Positions 34,913 to 45,886 of a stretch of 64,000 nucleotides of DNA are shown here, one piece after another (position 1 is the stretch's first letter; each line of letters opens with the position of its first letter). The notes under the pieces were generated by a model that was given only the letters and a program-made list of their open reading frames with translations, was not told the origin of the DNA and searched no databases. The translations under genes and the position numbers were made by a program. Source of the stretch: Rheum nobile (lineage: Eukaryota; Streptophyta; Magnoliopsida; Caryophyllales; Polygonaceae); the NCBI GenBank assembly GCA_027886185.1, contig WOAB01000093.1, forward strand, positions 372,001 through 436,000, read 5' to 3'.

Positions 34913-35196
34913 GCGAAGTAAAAAAAAAAAGCGTGCGCGGTTTTTTCGCCTAATTATATTGAATACTAGTTGGAATGTTTATTTATAGTTTTTTTAGTAT
35001 TAATTAAATTGTTTGAAATGTTGAACATTGGTTGAAATTTTTGTGTCGCTAATTTTATAATTTGAAGAGTCGTAAGCGACAATTTTGATGATGAACCTCT
35101 TGTGTCGCTATTTTTGTAAACCTCAACTAATTATGTTTAAGTTTTTTATAAGTTTTTGAGCCCCCTATAAGATATTCTAGATCCGCCAAAGGTAAC

Positions 35197-35778
35197 ATAC
35201 ATACTAAAGTCTCATACAGAAGAGGCTTACTATCAGGTGCAAGATATAATTTGTCGATATCAGGTGCAGGATAAGAGTTTGTAATTGTTAGAGTTTACTC
35301 TTATAAAATACTCCGTACAAAAATTTGTCCAGAAACGTCTATTACTTTGTCTGGAAGGAGAGTATATGAAAGTGTGTATGATGCAGAGGAGTACTGTAAA
35401 GTGCAGAGGGAGGTAACTTGACGTGCTGGACAAGTGGTTCAACAGAAGAGAAGAGAAGCCGTCTTCCCTTTCATTGTCTTGTCCAGTTAAGGAATGGACT
35501 ACACTCACAGCACTACACTCTTCTTCATCCAGCTCCTCTTTCTTCTACTTTTCTTTGTTTTCCATGCAAATTACATTTTGCAGTGTCTCCAATCCCAAAC
35601 TTGGTGCAATGTCCTTTAAATCTAGATCGTCGCTTCGTACCAAAAATAAATCTACCTAGATCTTGGCTTTAAATTCTTCATTTTCTTCATTTTCAATTTC
35701 ATAAGGGTTTTGCTCTTAAGTCTTAACCACTTTTAATTTTCATATTTTTATATTTAATCACCCTTTATATGAATATCT
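35197..35778 (+). other. Possible host-like leader/exon remnant
   Basis: Between the two DNA elements lies a CT-rich stretch (about 35440-35560) followed by an ATG at 35563 opening MQITFCSVSNPKLGAM, serine/lysine-rich like a plastid transit peptide, stopping at 35657. This resembles the start of a nuclear gene cut off by MULE-2, but nothing downstream continues it. Weak. Confidence 0.2.
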
Positions 35779-35835
35779 CTATGTGCATACGAAAAACTGT
35801 CTAAATGTAACTATAATGTGCGTTGAAAATACCAA

Positions 35836-36101
35836 TACAAACCTGTGCGATAACATTACCAGTACAAGGGGCAAAATCGGAAAAAATCAAAAAAAGCCCA
35901 GCAGATCTGTACTGGTAATGTTAACGCACACATTTGCATGGATTGGGCATGTAACGCAGCCCAATTACAAAGGTGTGCGTTAACATTACCAGTACATATT
36001 TGTACTGGTAATGTTAACGCACACATCGATGCCCAGAAAATAGCCGTTAGAATCCGAATGTTAAAAATCCGACCGTTTGTGCGTTAACAATTAACGCACA
36101 A
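35836..36101. repeat. MULE-2 left subterminal palindromes
   Basis: Includes a ~55-bp hairpin at 35971-36027 (tgtgcgttaacattaccag facing its complement around tattt), an inverted arm at 35907-35931 and a 23-bp palindrome at 36079-36101. Confidence 0.85.
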
Positions 36102-36191
36102 ACGACCATTTTTTTCTAACGGCAGAATTTCCACCCTATATATACACACGTCCATTTCCTTTCTCTTCCACATCCAAACACAACATTCAAC

Positions 36192-37971
36192 ATGTATTAT
36201 CCTATTGATGAAAGTGAGGAAAACAATTACATACAAAGTCGAGAAGATGAGAAATACGATTGGGTACAAGGTCGAGAAGATGAAGAAGCAGGCGAAGAAT
36301 TGAACGACGCTTGGATGTCGGGTTGCGAAGATGAAGAAGCAGGCGTTTGGGATCCGAGCGGCGATTTCTTCACAGTTAGTGTTGAATTAATTTCCGTTTG
36401 AGTAATGATTCTTGTCTTAGTTATACGTATATATATCGCATATAATTAATTTTGTATGAAGTAGTTATACGATTTGTAGCCATTGATATGTTATAGGTTA
36501 TGAATTAATATGATATTGCAATTTTGTTGTAGCCATTAACAATTGATATTAGTTATGAGTTTGGGTGCACGTGGGGCGCATACTTTTCTCACCGCAGAAA
36601 TAACAATTGATATTAGGTATGAACTAGTCGCTACGGTTGTTGAAGAAGTTCCCGCACGTGGTGATCATCGACGCCACATACAAGACAAATAAGTATGTAA
36701 TACATTTTAATAATAGTTAGTTATTTTTCTATGTGCTACATTTTAGTTAGTTATATTCACTAAATATTAATACGTTTATTTCTTATGTCTATCAATAGGT
36801 ATGATATGCCTTTGGTGGAGATTGCTGGTTTTACCTGCACTCACAAGACGTTCAACATTGCGTATGCATTCACCCGAGCGGAAAAGTTTTTCCATTACCG
36901 GTGGATAGTGAGGGCCCTTCGGAACTTGTTTGAGCAGTTGGGAGTAATGCCAAAGGCTATGATGACCGATTGTGAAAAGGCTCTCATCAAAGCTATTAAA
37001 GTAGTTTTCAAAGACGTCCCGGTAAGACATCTCTTGTGTTGGGTCCATATTAGAAACAACATCAAGGCACATGCCGACAAGGTTATAAGAGACAATGCCA
37101 AAGTCGATATGTTTACAAACCAGTGTTGGGGACTTTTTTGCTCGACCACCGAGGAAAGGTACGAGGAGAGGCTCAGAGCATTGAGGACATCGTGGAAGAG
37201 CGGCCTTGTTGGATACGTCGAGAGGGAATTGTTGGCTCCTTACATGGAAAGCATCGTAAGAGCGTGGACGGATTACACTCTTCACTTCTTCATGAGGACT
37301 TCAAACAGGTATCCTTTGAACATTGTGTAGTTGATTGTTTTTACTATTGGGTCTGAAAGTCGTACTAAGGCAAGAAATGTTTCTGTTTTGATAGGGTTGA
37401 GGGGATGCATCGTGTGTTGAAAGATATTGTGGGGTCTAGCAGAGGCGGCTTTAACAGAGTGACCGTGAGGATCCACCATGCAATCATTCTTCAAATCAAT
37501 ACGATTAGGGCAACCATGAACAACTCACTGTCTACACGACCAATGGAGTTCAGTGATCCAGGGTTTCCGGAGCTTGCACGAATGGTGTTTTCAAGGATCT
37601 TCTGTAGAGTGTCGGATAGGTGCTTTGATTTGTTGTTGGCCATGCATGATCGGATAGTCAATGAGGACTATTCAGAAGTATGCAACGATCATTGTGTGAG
37701 AGACTGCCTTGGGCTGCTGTGCGTCCATGATATTGCAAATGCCATCATTACGAGGACAACTCTCACTCCAGATGACATTCATGACTTCTGGAAGGAATTG
37801 CATTGGGAAGAGGATCTAACAACATGTGCGCTTGCTGACGACAATGTTCCGATATTCGTTCCAGAGTTGAGATTGTGTGAGATGTGGTCGAGATTGCAAG
37901 CCCGGAAGTTGAACAAAGCCACGTTATGGCAAGTGAGTGATCTGTACGTTGCCTTGGAGCATCCGGAATAG
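36192..37971 (+). pseudogene. MULE-2 transposase (DDE, MULE type), N-terminus deleted
   Basis: A first exon (36192-36374) encodes an acidic start, MYYPIDESEENN, ending at a gttagt donor. The DNA-binding region that should follow is missing. The catalytic part begins near 36600: FPHVVIIDATYKTN, intron 36693-36798, YDMPLVEIAGF, RALRNLFEQLG, MTDCEKALI, HLLCWVHIRNN; intron 37309-37394; VEGMHRVLKDI and the helical C-terminal part, stop at 37969-37971. The two aspartates (IIDATYK and MTDCEKAL) and the C-x2-H motif of the PF10551-type MULE transposase are present. Both introns have clean GT-AG ends and join in frame. The missing N-terminus makes it a pseudogene. Confidence 0.85.
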
Positions 37972-38181
37972 AGCACGTTTATGGAGCCGAAGGACATCTG
38001 TAGAAAGGAAGGCCAAATGGTTTGAAGGACAAGGCAAAGGGGTCACCGACTAAGGAAAAGAGCATGCATGAGCACGTAAGAGAAGACTTACTAAAGTCTG
38101 AGAAGGGAAAGGGAAAGGAGAAGGCAAAGGAGAAGGTGAAAGGGCCAGGCCATCCCAAAAAGCAAGCAAGTTTCGTGGTGA

Positions 38182-39015
38182 TTGACGTTGAGGACATGCA
38201 ATCCCAACCCCAACCAGAAGAATCACAAGTTGAAGGAATGTACGTCGAGACCGACCATGTGGGAGCCGGTCCCTCGGAGTGGCCACGAAGAACCCATGCT
38301 TCATTGTGGGGTGGACTTTGGGGTTCAGAATATCGATTACTTCTGGTTTGGGTACGTTAACAATGCTATGAATGTACGTTCAGACGGACACTGTGGATAT
38401 CGGTCTTTGGCTGTATTTAAGGGGATGAGTGAGGGTCAATATCCCTTGATCCGTAGCGCACTGGCAAAGGAGTTGCGTGCCAACCGACAAATATGGGAGC
38501 CGATACGAGAACTAACACGAGATCTAGGGTCATGGGATGATCTAATGGTTCAAATTAACTATATGAAGACCCCTTGCGTCAAGGATTATTGGCTTGATAT
38601 GCCATTTATGGGTTTAGTGTTTGCCATAGTGTATAACGTTATTGTGGTCGTCTTATCTTGGTACCCTTTATTGTGCTTACCATTAAGGCCGTCTGGACCA
38701 AGCCTCGCTCCTCCCTCGCAAATTTTGGCGATAGCACACATAGGGGATCACAACCACTAGATACCGGTAATGATTTGTCTCTCTACTTGTACTTCGATGT
38801 ACTCGATCATTTCGTGTATGCTAATTGCGTATTTTTTGTTTGTATTCGTATAGGTGACGCTCAGTGTTGATTCTCCATTACCACCCATTACACATGCGTG
38901 GCGAAGACATTGCGATCGAAGAATCCTGTGGTGGGAAGGATTGTATGCTTTGAAATTGGAAGAGTTTAAGGAATGTCGCATGGCAGCCGGTCAGAATGTA
39001 GATTATTTGGTGTAG
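38182..39015 (+). pseudogene. MULE-2 OTU-like cysteine protease domain downstream of transposase
   Basis: Coding resumes about 200 bp after the transposase stop. It contains NVRSDGHCGYRSLAVF, the OTU catalytic D-G-x-C box with cysteine at about 38392, then DMPFMGLVFAIVYNVIVVVLS and LCLPLRP, then GDHNH at 38743-38757, which supplies the expected catalytic histidine. An in-frame TAG (38758-38760) follows. A GT-AG intron at 38767-38853 joins to VTLSVDSPLPPITHAW and ends at 39013-39015. OTU proteases cleave ubiquitin-like conjugates; OTU domains fused to MULE transposases are known in plants. A lysine/glutamate-rich linker (38020-38180) precedes it with frame changes. Confidence 0.75.
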
Positions 39016-39049
39016 TTGATCGACATTACTAGTAGTTGATGTAATAATC

Positions 39050-39540
39050 GGGTGATTTGTAATGCAAAATAATCTTACCATTTTCAAATCATAAACTTGG
39101 AAATCATACATTTGCAAACTTATGTAATCGTACACTTGGAAATCAACATGCATAAAACTCAAATTAAACATAGAACTCAAAATAAGCACCGAACTAAGAT
39201 CATTTCTTATAACATCAATCAATTTGAAAACCCGATAATATATCTGCTTTCTTAACTTCACACTTGAATCTGAAAGGGTTTGGTTTAGCTGTTTAAGCTC
39301 ATTTCTTTCCAGCACCAATTCTCTAATAATCTTGGCAACATTGTCGGCATACGGTGGATCAAGCCACTTAAAGGTACGACACCCTCTCATTATACCATCC
39401 CGCTCCATTGGGATGTAATCCTTGCATGTAAGATACCTTCTTTTATAGTGATTGGGTTTGTCACAAGTGTACATGACGACCGGGAAATTGCACTCGCACA
39501 TTGTAACCGATGCTCGTGCACTGCTGGACGACGAATCCAT
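39050..39540 (-). CDS. MULE-2 GRF-type zinc-finger protein
   Basis: Minus strand, starting MDSSSSSARAS at 39540. It has MCECNFP, then RRYLTC, then GCRTFKWLDPPYAD, the C-x-C-x(n)-C-x(n)-C-x2-F-x-W pattern of the GRF-type zinc finger, followed by a helical, probably coiled-coil stretch, IIRELVLERNELKQLN. GRF fingers bind nucleic acid and small GRF plus coiled-coil proteins are common in plant transposons. It is convergent with the OTU gene and its upstream side carries the internal palindromes at 39934-40010, which may hold its promoter. The uninterrupted frame extends further to 38878, but the part beyond about 39100 is not GRF-like and may be untranslated. Confidence 0.7.
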
Positions 39541-39933
39541 CCTCTCCTATGAACTTGGTATCTCGGATCTGGACTATGAATTATTGTATTACAAGCTATA
39601 AACTCTTGCAAAAACTAAAGCCAAAAAAGATGAATAATATTACCGAAAAGCTGAATAATCTCTCACGGGGTCGAGTTTTCTCCTCTGCACGGCGGATCTG
39701 GATGTATTAGAACCTCACATTTCTCACTCCTCTTCAGTCACTAATCTCAAGCTTGTCTATTGTCTCCCCCTCCTTCATCACTCTGCTGAGGTAAATTCTT
39801 GTGAGTATATATTCGTGGACCCTTGGTTTTGTGTTTTTTGCAGATCTGGTCTATATTAGGGTTGGTAACGAGCAAATTGGGATCAAAATAAGGCCCGAAG
39901 CAAAATTGGGCATCGTGGACCGGATCCCAGAAC

Positions 39934-40010
39934 TGTACGTTAACTTTTAATGCACAAATCTGTGCGCTAACATTTAACGCACAATTCTGTGCGTTAACAG
40001 TTAACGCACA
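39934..40010. repeat. MULE-2 internal palindrome trio
   Basis: Three 23-bp palindromes at 39934-39956, 39961-39983 and 39988-40010, the same word as at the ends of the element, lie 5' of the GRF gene. Confidence 0.88.
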
Positions 40011-40074
40011 ATAATCACATGTTTTTTCGTGATTTAAGGCATTTATTTGCACTTTATGATAATGTTAATTGTTA

Positions 40075-40680
40075 TTTTAAGATTTTTATACCTTATACTT
40101 ATACAATATTCATCAATTATAGTTTATACTAATGTAATATAATGATTTCTTAAGAAGTTATCACTTGTATTATGTACTAATGTGATATAACAAAGTCTTA
40201 TGAAGTTATCACTTGAACTTTATACTTACGCTATAACATAAAGTATGAAGAAATTGAGAATTATAGTTTATACTAATGTATTATTATGATTTTTTAAGAA
40301 GTTATCACTTGTATTATATACTAATGTGATATGACAAAGTCTTATGAAGTTATCACTTGAACTTTATACTTACGCTATAGCATGAAGGATGAAGAAGTCG
40401 AGAATTATAGTTTATGCTAATGTAATATTATGATTTCTTAAACTATTATTACTTGTACTATATACTAATGTGATATGACGAAATCTTATGAAGTTAGAAC
40501 TTGAACTTTATACTTACGCTATAGCATGAAGTATGAAGAAGTCGAGAATTATAAGTTATAACTTAAAGAAGTCGAGAATTTTAGTTTATACTAATGTAAT
40601 ATTATTATTTCTTATCAAATTATTACTTGTGCTATATACTAATGTAATTTAACGAGGTATTATGAAATTGCTACTTTAGT
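40075..40680. repeat. Tandem repeat, about 144-bp period
   Basis: The block tatagtttatactaatgtaat-att recurs at about 40118, 40262, 40405 and, after extra sequence, 40580. Each unit also has gaagttatcacttg and tatacttacgctatag. No coding. Confidence 0.8.
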
Positions 40681-41200
40681 AGTTTTGCGTTTTTGGCCGT
40701 TTCTAGATTAAATTCACCTATCGGGCCTAGTTTGGGCCAATTTCGTAGTTTTTGCGCTTTAGGCCATTTTTTTTATTAATCTCACATATTGGGCTCAAGC
40801 TTGGCCCATTTCGTTGTTAGTGTGTTTTTAGCCCATTTCTAGATTGATCACACTTGGGCCGATTTTGCGGTTTTCGCGTTTTTGGCCCATTTCTTGAATA
40901 ATCCTAACTATTGGGCCAATTTTCTAGTTTTTTTGCCCATTTCTTGAATAATCCTTACTATTGGGCCTAGTTTGGACCAATTATTTTAGTTTTTGAGTTT
41001 TGGCCCATTTCTTGAATAGTCCTTACTATTAAGCCTAGTTTGGGCCAATTTTGTAGTTTTTAAGTTTTGGCCCATTTCTTGAATAATCCTTACTATTGGG
41101 CCAATTTTGTGGTATTCGTGTTTTGGCTCATTTCTTCAATAATCCTTACTATTGGGCCTTATTGGGCCAATTTTGTGGTTTTTGAGTTTTTGGATCTGGG
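40680..41200. repeat. Tandem repeat of ttgggcc / ggcccat words
   Basis: About six diverged copies of a 75-85-bp unit: gggccaattttgtagttttt, then ggcccatttcttgaataatcc, then ttactattgggcc. They lie just beyond the 3' end of the PMD gene. Confidence 0.75.
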
Positions 41201-42826
41201 ATCCACCAGCACATGAGAGTAGTCGTCCAACTAATCCAGATAGTCGTATGTCACGACCCAATAAAAGGTGGCTCATAGCTGCTGAATCTGGATCAGAGGC
41301 CTAGGAGCCTCATCCCACGCCCCCAACAGATGTCCCTCAAATGTCAATGAGTAGTGGGTGAGGTTGTACTGACGGTTGACTGAGCGAGGCTCTGGCGGTA
41401 AATCTGGGACCCCCTGTACATGTCTGAACTGGTCGGAGGACGCGGTCAGGCAGATACGGCTCCTGGATATATCCATGATCTGGATTATGCCACGAAACTG
41501 AGAAGGAGCATACTCTGGCATGTCGAATTATACCCTAGGAAAAGGGAACCACTGTACCTGTAACAAGTAATTAATATCAAATTAGTATTTTGCGTCAATA
41601 TATATAATAAAATAAAATATTAATATAATGAAACAGATTACCTCCTCGTATCTGATGTTGTCCAACATGCGGCGTATACAGACCAAACGGCCAGGATCCT
41701 TGCCATGTGGGACCTCCTGACCGTCTCTGATGGATGCAGCATCGGCTAGCATGGCAGCAGGGTCCATGACATAGTATCCACGGAAATGGGTAAAATATGT
41801 CCATATCCATGACTGTAGAACAAGATTGAACGATACGAAATAATAAAATAAATAGTTATAACGTATATTTTAAATTTATTAATTAAAAGCCCATTTCTTA
41901 CCCTCAATAGTATGCCACAACTGGCAATGCCCTGCGCCTCTCGTCTCGAAGCATGTCCTAAGTTCTGGTACAGGAACGTCAAGATGCCAGCTCCCCATGA
42001 ATATCGGCATGTGGCCTCGTGGTTGAACAACAACACCATCCACTTGTGCTTGATCCTCGTGGTAGACTTGTCGACCAAGACTATAGTGTTGAGCAGCAAG
42101 AACAGATAAAATGAAGCGATGACGCTCTCGTCCCTCTCCTCGCTATGCATCATCCTGTTGAGTGTGTCCTGCAGATACTGCAAAGGAATGTCGTCGTCCT
42201 TGTACCACTTGTCCACCTGAGTAGTGGCGTCAAATCCAAGAGCCTAGGTGATCCTTCGTCTGACCTCTGGATCAACCATATCCCCTGATGTCGTACAGCT
42301 CCTCCCGTCAATGGACACCCTGAGTATCTCATAAACATCATGGAGTGTAATGGTCATCTCGCCCTATGAGAAATAGAATGAGGACGTCTCAGGGTGCCAT
42401 CTCTCGACAAATGCCGAGATCAAGATGGGATTAACTGCCCCAGTGCCAAGAATGCGTAGATGTGTGAGACCACTACGCTCTGCTAGCTGAAACCATGAAT
42501 TTGGCCCGGGTCTAATAAATTGCTCCAACTCAGTGGTCCAGCCGACATGGAAGTGGACCCTCAAGACCTTACGAGTCTGAAGGTTCGATAATTAATATTA
42601 GTTACAAATTTAACAAATAAAACTTAAACTTCACCTAAAACGGGGGACTGCACTAAAATACGTACCAAATCCTGAGTCTCTTGGCGTCGTTGACATCATG
42701 AACGACGAGGAGCCTAACAACATCTGGAGCAGCCTCTGGAGCGGCCTCTGCAACTGGAGCGTCCTCTCCTCGACGTCTCCTGCGTCTTTGTCGCGGAAGG
42801 GCGGGACATAGATATCAAGAGGAGGA

Positions 42827-43028
42827 TGTAAGGCCCACAGCCTTAGAGACGTTGTCCCCATGCCAACCGGGAACTTCCCAGGAGGTCACCCATCCCATGA
42901 CTACTCCCGCCCTAGCACGCTTAACTTCCTAGTTCTTTGTCCTCACTTGAACCAGGAAAAGGAAGAGCTCTTGTTGATATGGATAGCATTCTAATCCTTA
43001 TAAAGGATTACAAATCCGGGGTATTACA
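42827..43028 (-). repeat. Cassandra-type 3' LTR
   Basis: Minus-strand TGTAATACCCCGG to GGGCCTTACA, with a 5S rRNA-like segment inside. At 202 bp it is at the short end for Cassandra LTRs. Confidence 0.8.
42858..42931 (-). other. 5S rRNA-derived segment in the Cassandra LTR
   Basis: On the minus strand, gaagttaagcgtgct, then gggcgggagtagt, then gggatgggtgacc and tcctgggaag, match the 3' two-thirds of plant 5S rRNA, including the internal pol III control region (box A, intermediate element and box C). It is part of a retroelement, not a 5S array gene. Confidence 0.88.
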
Positions 43029-43140
43029 ATCACCCCCACTTAAACACTTGACGATCTCGTCAAGGCCCGTCAAGTCCCAAAGACCACCCTCTGGGTCGAG
43101 CGACTGCCATCTAGGACAAGCCCACACGTAACCCAGAGTC

Positions 43141-43153
43141 GGCTCTGATACCA
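43141..43153 (-). other. Primer-binding site of the chimera
   Basis: Minus-strand TGGTATCAGAGCC, complementary to initiator tRNA-Met, lies 5 bp from the family A LTR end. Confidence 0.9.
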
Positions 43154-43158
43154 TTTGT

Positions 43159-45503
43159 TGTAACACCCCCGACTTATTGTCGGAAATGCCACACGTCAGT
43201 GACCTCAGATGTTGCTGTCCGATATCACCCAAGGCTTTAATCAGAACAATTAATCTTAAATAAACATAATAAACAACGAAAGGTTAAACAACGGAAGACA
43301 TTTTTAAATGAAACTCAACCATTCTTATTAGAAGATCTCTCATCAAACGAGAGTAGTGTTTTTACAACAGAGTGAAATTTCAGCTGAAGACTTATAAATT
43401 ACACAGCGGAAGACCTTAAGAATAAACCTATTACATGACTTAGTGATAAGAATATATTACAATAATATTTGACAATCTTAAAACACTAACACTTGAACCT
43501 TCAACTGCAAGTCTCTTCTCCAATTGGTTACTTCAAGTCTTCGGGAACCAACCACTGATGTGCCGTATAGGACGGATGACACCAGCCAACCATGCAAGGA
43601 ATAAAACCCGGTTGGTTAGTCTAATGAAAGACTATGCAAGGGTGAAAACAGATGGTTCTAGTGATCGTAACCGTTTACTATCATTGTCCCTCGAATAACA
43701 ACCGAATGAACGATATATAACCCGGAACTTTCACGGAATGATTAAAGTTTAGACATGCACTAAAAAGGAAATGAGCCTTATGGGAAACGTATGAAGAGAG
43801 GACTCCAAAAGATTGAGTCTTACGGGAAAGTATGACAAATGTTTGGGAACGTTATAATTTCACACAAGCGTTTAAAAAGACTTGACCATTTGGGTCCACG
43901 ACCAACCTCACCGCGCAATGCGAATTCAGATTTGGAAGGAGGACTTACTCTAATCGATGTCTGGGCGGTTTCCACGTTGTACTCATCGCCCGAGGGTATA
44001 TTAATTATGTGCATAATTGCACTTATCTTATTTAATTCCAAAACGCACATTTACGTTATAAGCTTTTAAGATATATCATCTCATCATGAGAGATATCAGA
44101 GGGAATAAATTCTGAATGTCGGCACCAGCTGTGTGCACCTATCCTGAGTAAGGATATAGTCATGACCAGAGAGAGTATTAGGGAAAAATCCTCCTAATAC
44201 CAGTTATAAAGAAACAACTAGACCTCGCAAGGTACATAGCATTCCTACGAATACTCGTTCTAAGTATAATGTATAAGTTCATACATAAAATCCACACCAA
44301 TACCATCATGGTAATAACAGATATAATAGCGTTGTTTCTAACAATATATATAACCTATAATAATATCACATTTTAAATCATATTATTTATAAAAAAATCT
44401 GCTCCCAAATAAAAACAACAATTCATCCCAATTTAATTAACAATTCAAAATAATTGATAACTAACGGAAACATGGAATGATAAGCAAGAGCGAACCGCCA
44501 CTTGCCTTAGTCTAGACGAACGATTGAACGACGACGGGTTTCTGGGTCCGGAACGGGAACAGAAGTCGGATTACAGATCCCTACGACAACGACCCGTAAC
44601 GAAACCCTAGGTTAGATTCGACAATAAAATGATACGAATCTAAGAAAGAACGAACGAAATCGAAAGAATGAAAGTCACGCCCGAGACCGGATCGTCCAAG
44701 GCCACGATCGCGATTGCCAAGGCGATCTGCGGTCATGGGCGTCGAGGACATGGCGTTCGCGGGCGTCGAGGACAGCGTCCGCGTCGCGGCCTGAGTGTCA
44801 TTGCCGCGGTCGCGGCAGTTCATGTCCGCAGTCGCAGCCCTGAACTCGGCGACCACAGATCGGGAGAGAACTCACCGGCGGCGATGCAAGGGGGCTCGAG
44901 ACGATGGGGCTTCCACTCCTATCCTCCTTGCGCCTCTAAGGCACCATCCTACGGCCGCTACAACCTCCGGCGAGAGCTCCGGCGACACCTCGAAGATTCC
45001 GGCGAACGAAGGAAAAACGAGAGAGAAGAGAGGAGATCTGAGTTGGGTGCCCAAAAACCCTCCAACTTGGCCTCCATTTATAGCCAAAGGAGGAGAGCAG
45101 CCCCCGCCCAAATCGACAGTGGCTTAGAATATCGACGGCGACGAAGAACACGCAGCACGCATGCCTGCCTGCACATTCTTCACATTTCCACAGTCGCGGA
45201 AAATTCCAATGCCCAGCTCCTCTGGGAGCTATTTTTCCGCGGTCGCGGCAGAGGCATTTTCGCGTCTTTTTGCCCGGGGAAAGGTTTGGCATGGGTTTAA
45301 ACCCCGGAAATTATATATTTGTACCCAAACAAATATTCTAAGCCCCGAAAATACGTCGAATGTATTTTATACCACTCAGGGAAATATTACAGAGATCATA
45401 TGTGATACAGAAAATCCAAACTTCGCCTAACGCGTCCCGAATAATTGACGAGGGTTTGGGAAATTACCCAATTACCCTTACTAAAAAAATAAGGGGTATT
45501 ACA
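43159..45503 (-). repeat. Family A gypsy LTR in the 5' position of the chimera
   Basis: 2345 bp, similar along its length to the solo LTR at 6921-9312 and the LTR at 13386-17257. TATA box on the minus strand near 45079 (tataaat). GC-rich palindromic words lie at 44690-44850. Confidence 0.88.
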
Positions 45504-45886
45504 GAGGAGGGCAAGAGGGGTCGGGTCATAAACTGCCCTTACAATGTGTGTGGTGTAGCTGGGAAGGAGGACATGGATGTGTGGCCCTCCTGGCATCCAA
45601 GGAGCCTTCCCTAGAACGGGCCCAACAGTTGGAGATGGTGCATGAGAAGGAGCGGGTGGAGGGGAAGGACTCGGTAATGGATCAGAAAGGGGACAGAAAG
45701 AGCCGGTCTAATCCGAGGAGGGAACGAGGGAGGGACCATGATCGGAAAAATAAGGGGAACAAGTAGGGATAGTGTCATCCGTCCTCAGATCCTCGATCGG
45801 TGGAATCAGATCAAATGAAACCCTAAACTCTCCCTGTTGGTCCTCTGCATCGTCTGACATCTCGTGGGCCTGCTCATCAACTGCCA

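Larger units (their letters stand above)
30065..34950. mobile_element. MULE-1: Mutator-like element with PMD gene and palindromic repeats
   Basis: Inverted ends of about 63 bp (30065-30127 and 34886-34950) start ggcgaaaaaccgcgca. Flanks are taattatac (30056-30064) and taattatat (34951-34959), a 9-bp MULE-type TSD with one change. Inside are a broken plus-strand transposase N-terminus and a minus-strand plant-mobile-domain gene. A 22-23-bp palindrome of the form tgggcggca-n-tgccgccca occurs about 14 times. Confidence 0.85.
29466..35188. mobile_element. hAT-like shell enclosing MULE-1
   Basis: Left end cagaggcggatcta and right end, in reverse complement, tggcggatcta share an inverted block, and aaggtaac lies directly outside both (29458-29465 and 35189-35196), an 8-bp TSD. 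Only about 600 bp on the left and 240 bp on the right belong to it; the rest is the inserted MULE-1. No transposase is visible in the shell. Confidence 0.7.
42827..45503 (-). mobile_element. Chimeric Cassandra/gypsy-A retroelement with unequal LTRs
   Basis: Read on the minus strand: a family A gypsy LTR (45503-43159), a Met-tRNA priming site (43153-43141), about 100 bp of interior, a polypurine tract (aagtgggggtgat) and a 202-bp Cassandra-type LTR with a 5S rRNA-like segment (43028-42827). The 5 bases outside, gagga at 42822-42826 and 45504-45508, match, and the PMD frame joins across them. The two terminal repeats are unrelated apart from their first 11 bases (TGTAATACCCC). Confidence 0.75.

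Noticed and set aside
36776..37285. 169-codon minus-strand frame
   Set aside because: Antisense of the MULE-2 transposase catalytic exon, which carries the conserved motifs on the plus strand.
42858..42931. Functional 5S rRNA gene
   Set aside because: Only about two-thirds of the 5S sequence is present, it lies in an LTR with a polypurine tract alongside, and no 5S tandem array is seen.
44668..45300. 210-codon plus-strand frame
   Set aside because: It is inside the family A LTR and antisense to its transcription; arginine/serine-rich content comes from the CG-rich words.
43159..45503. Independent family A solo LTR next to a truncated Cassandra
   Set aside because: It has no flanking duplication of its own (tttgt versus gagga), whereas gagga matches on the far side of the Cassandra LTR and the PMD frame joins across.
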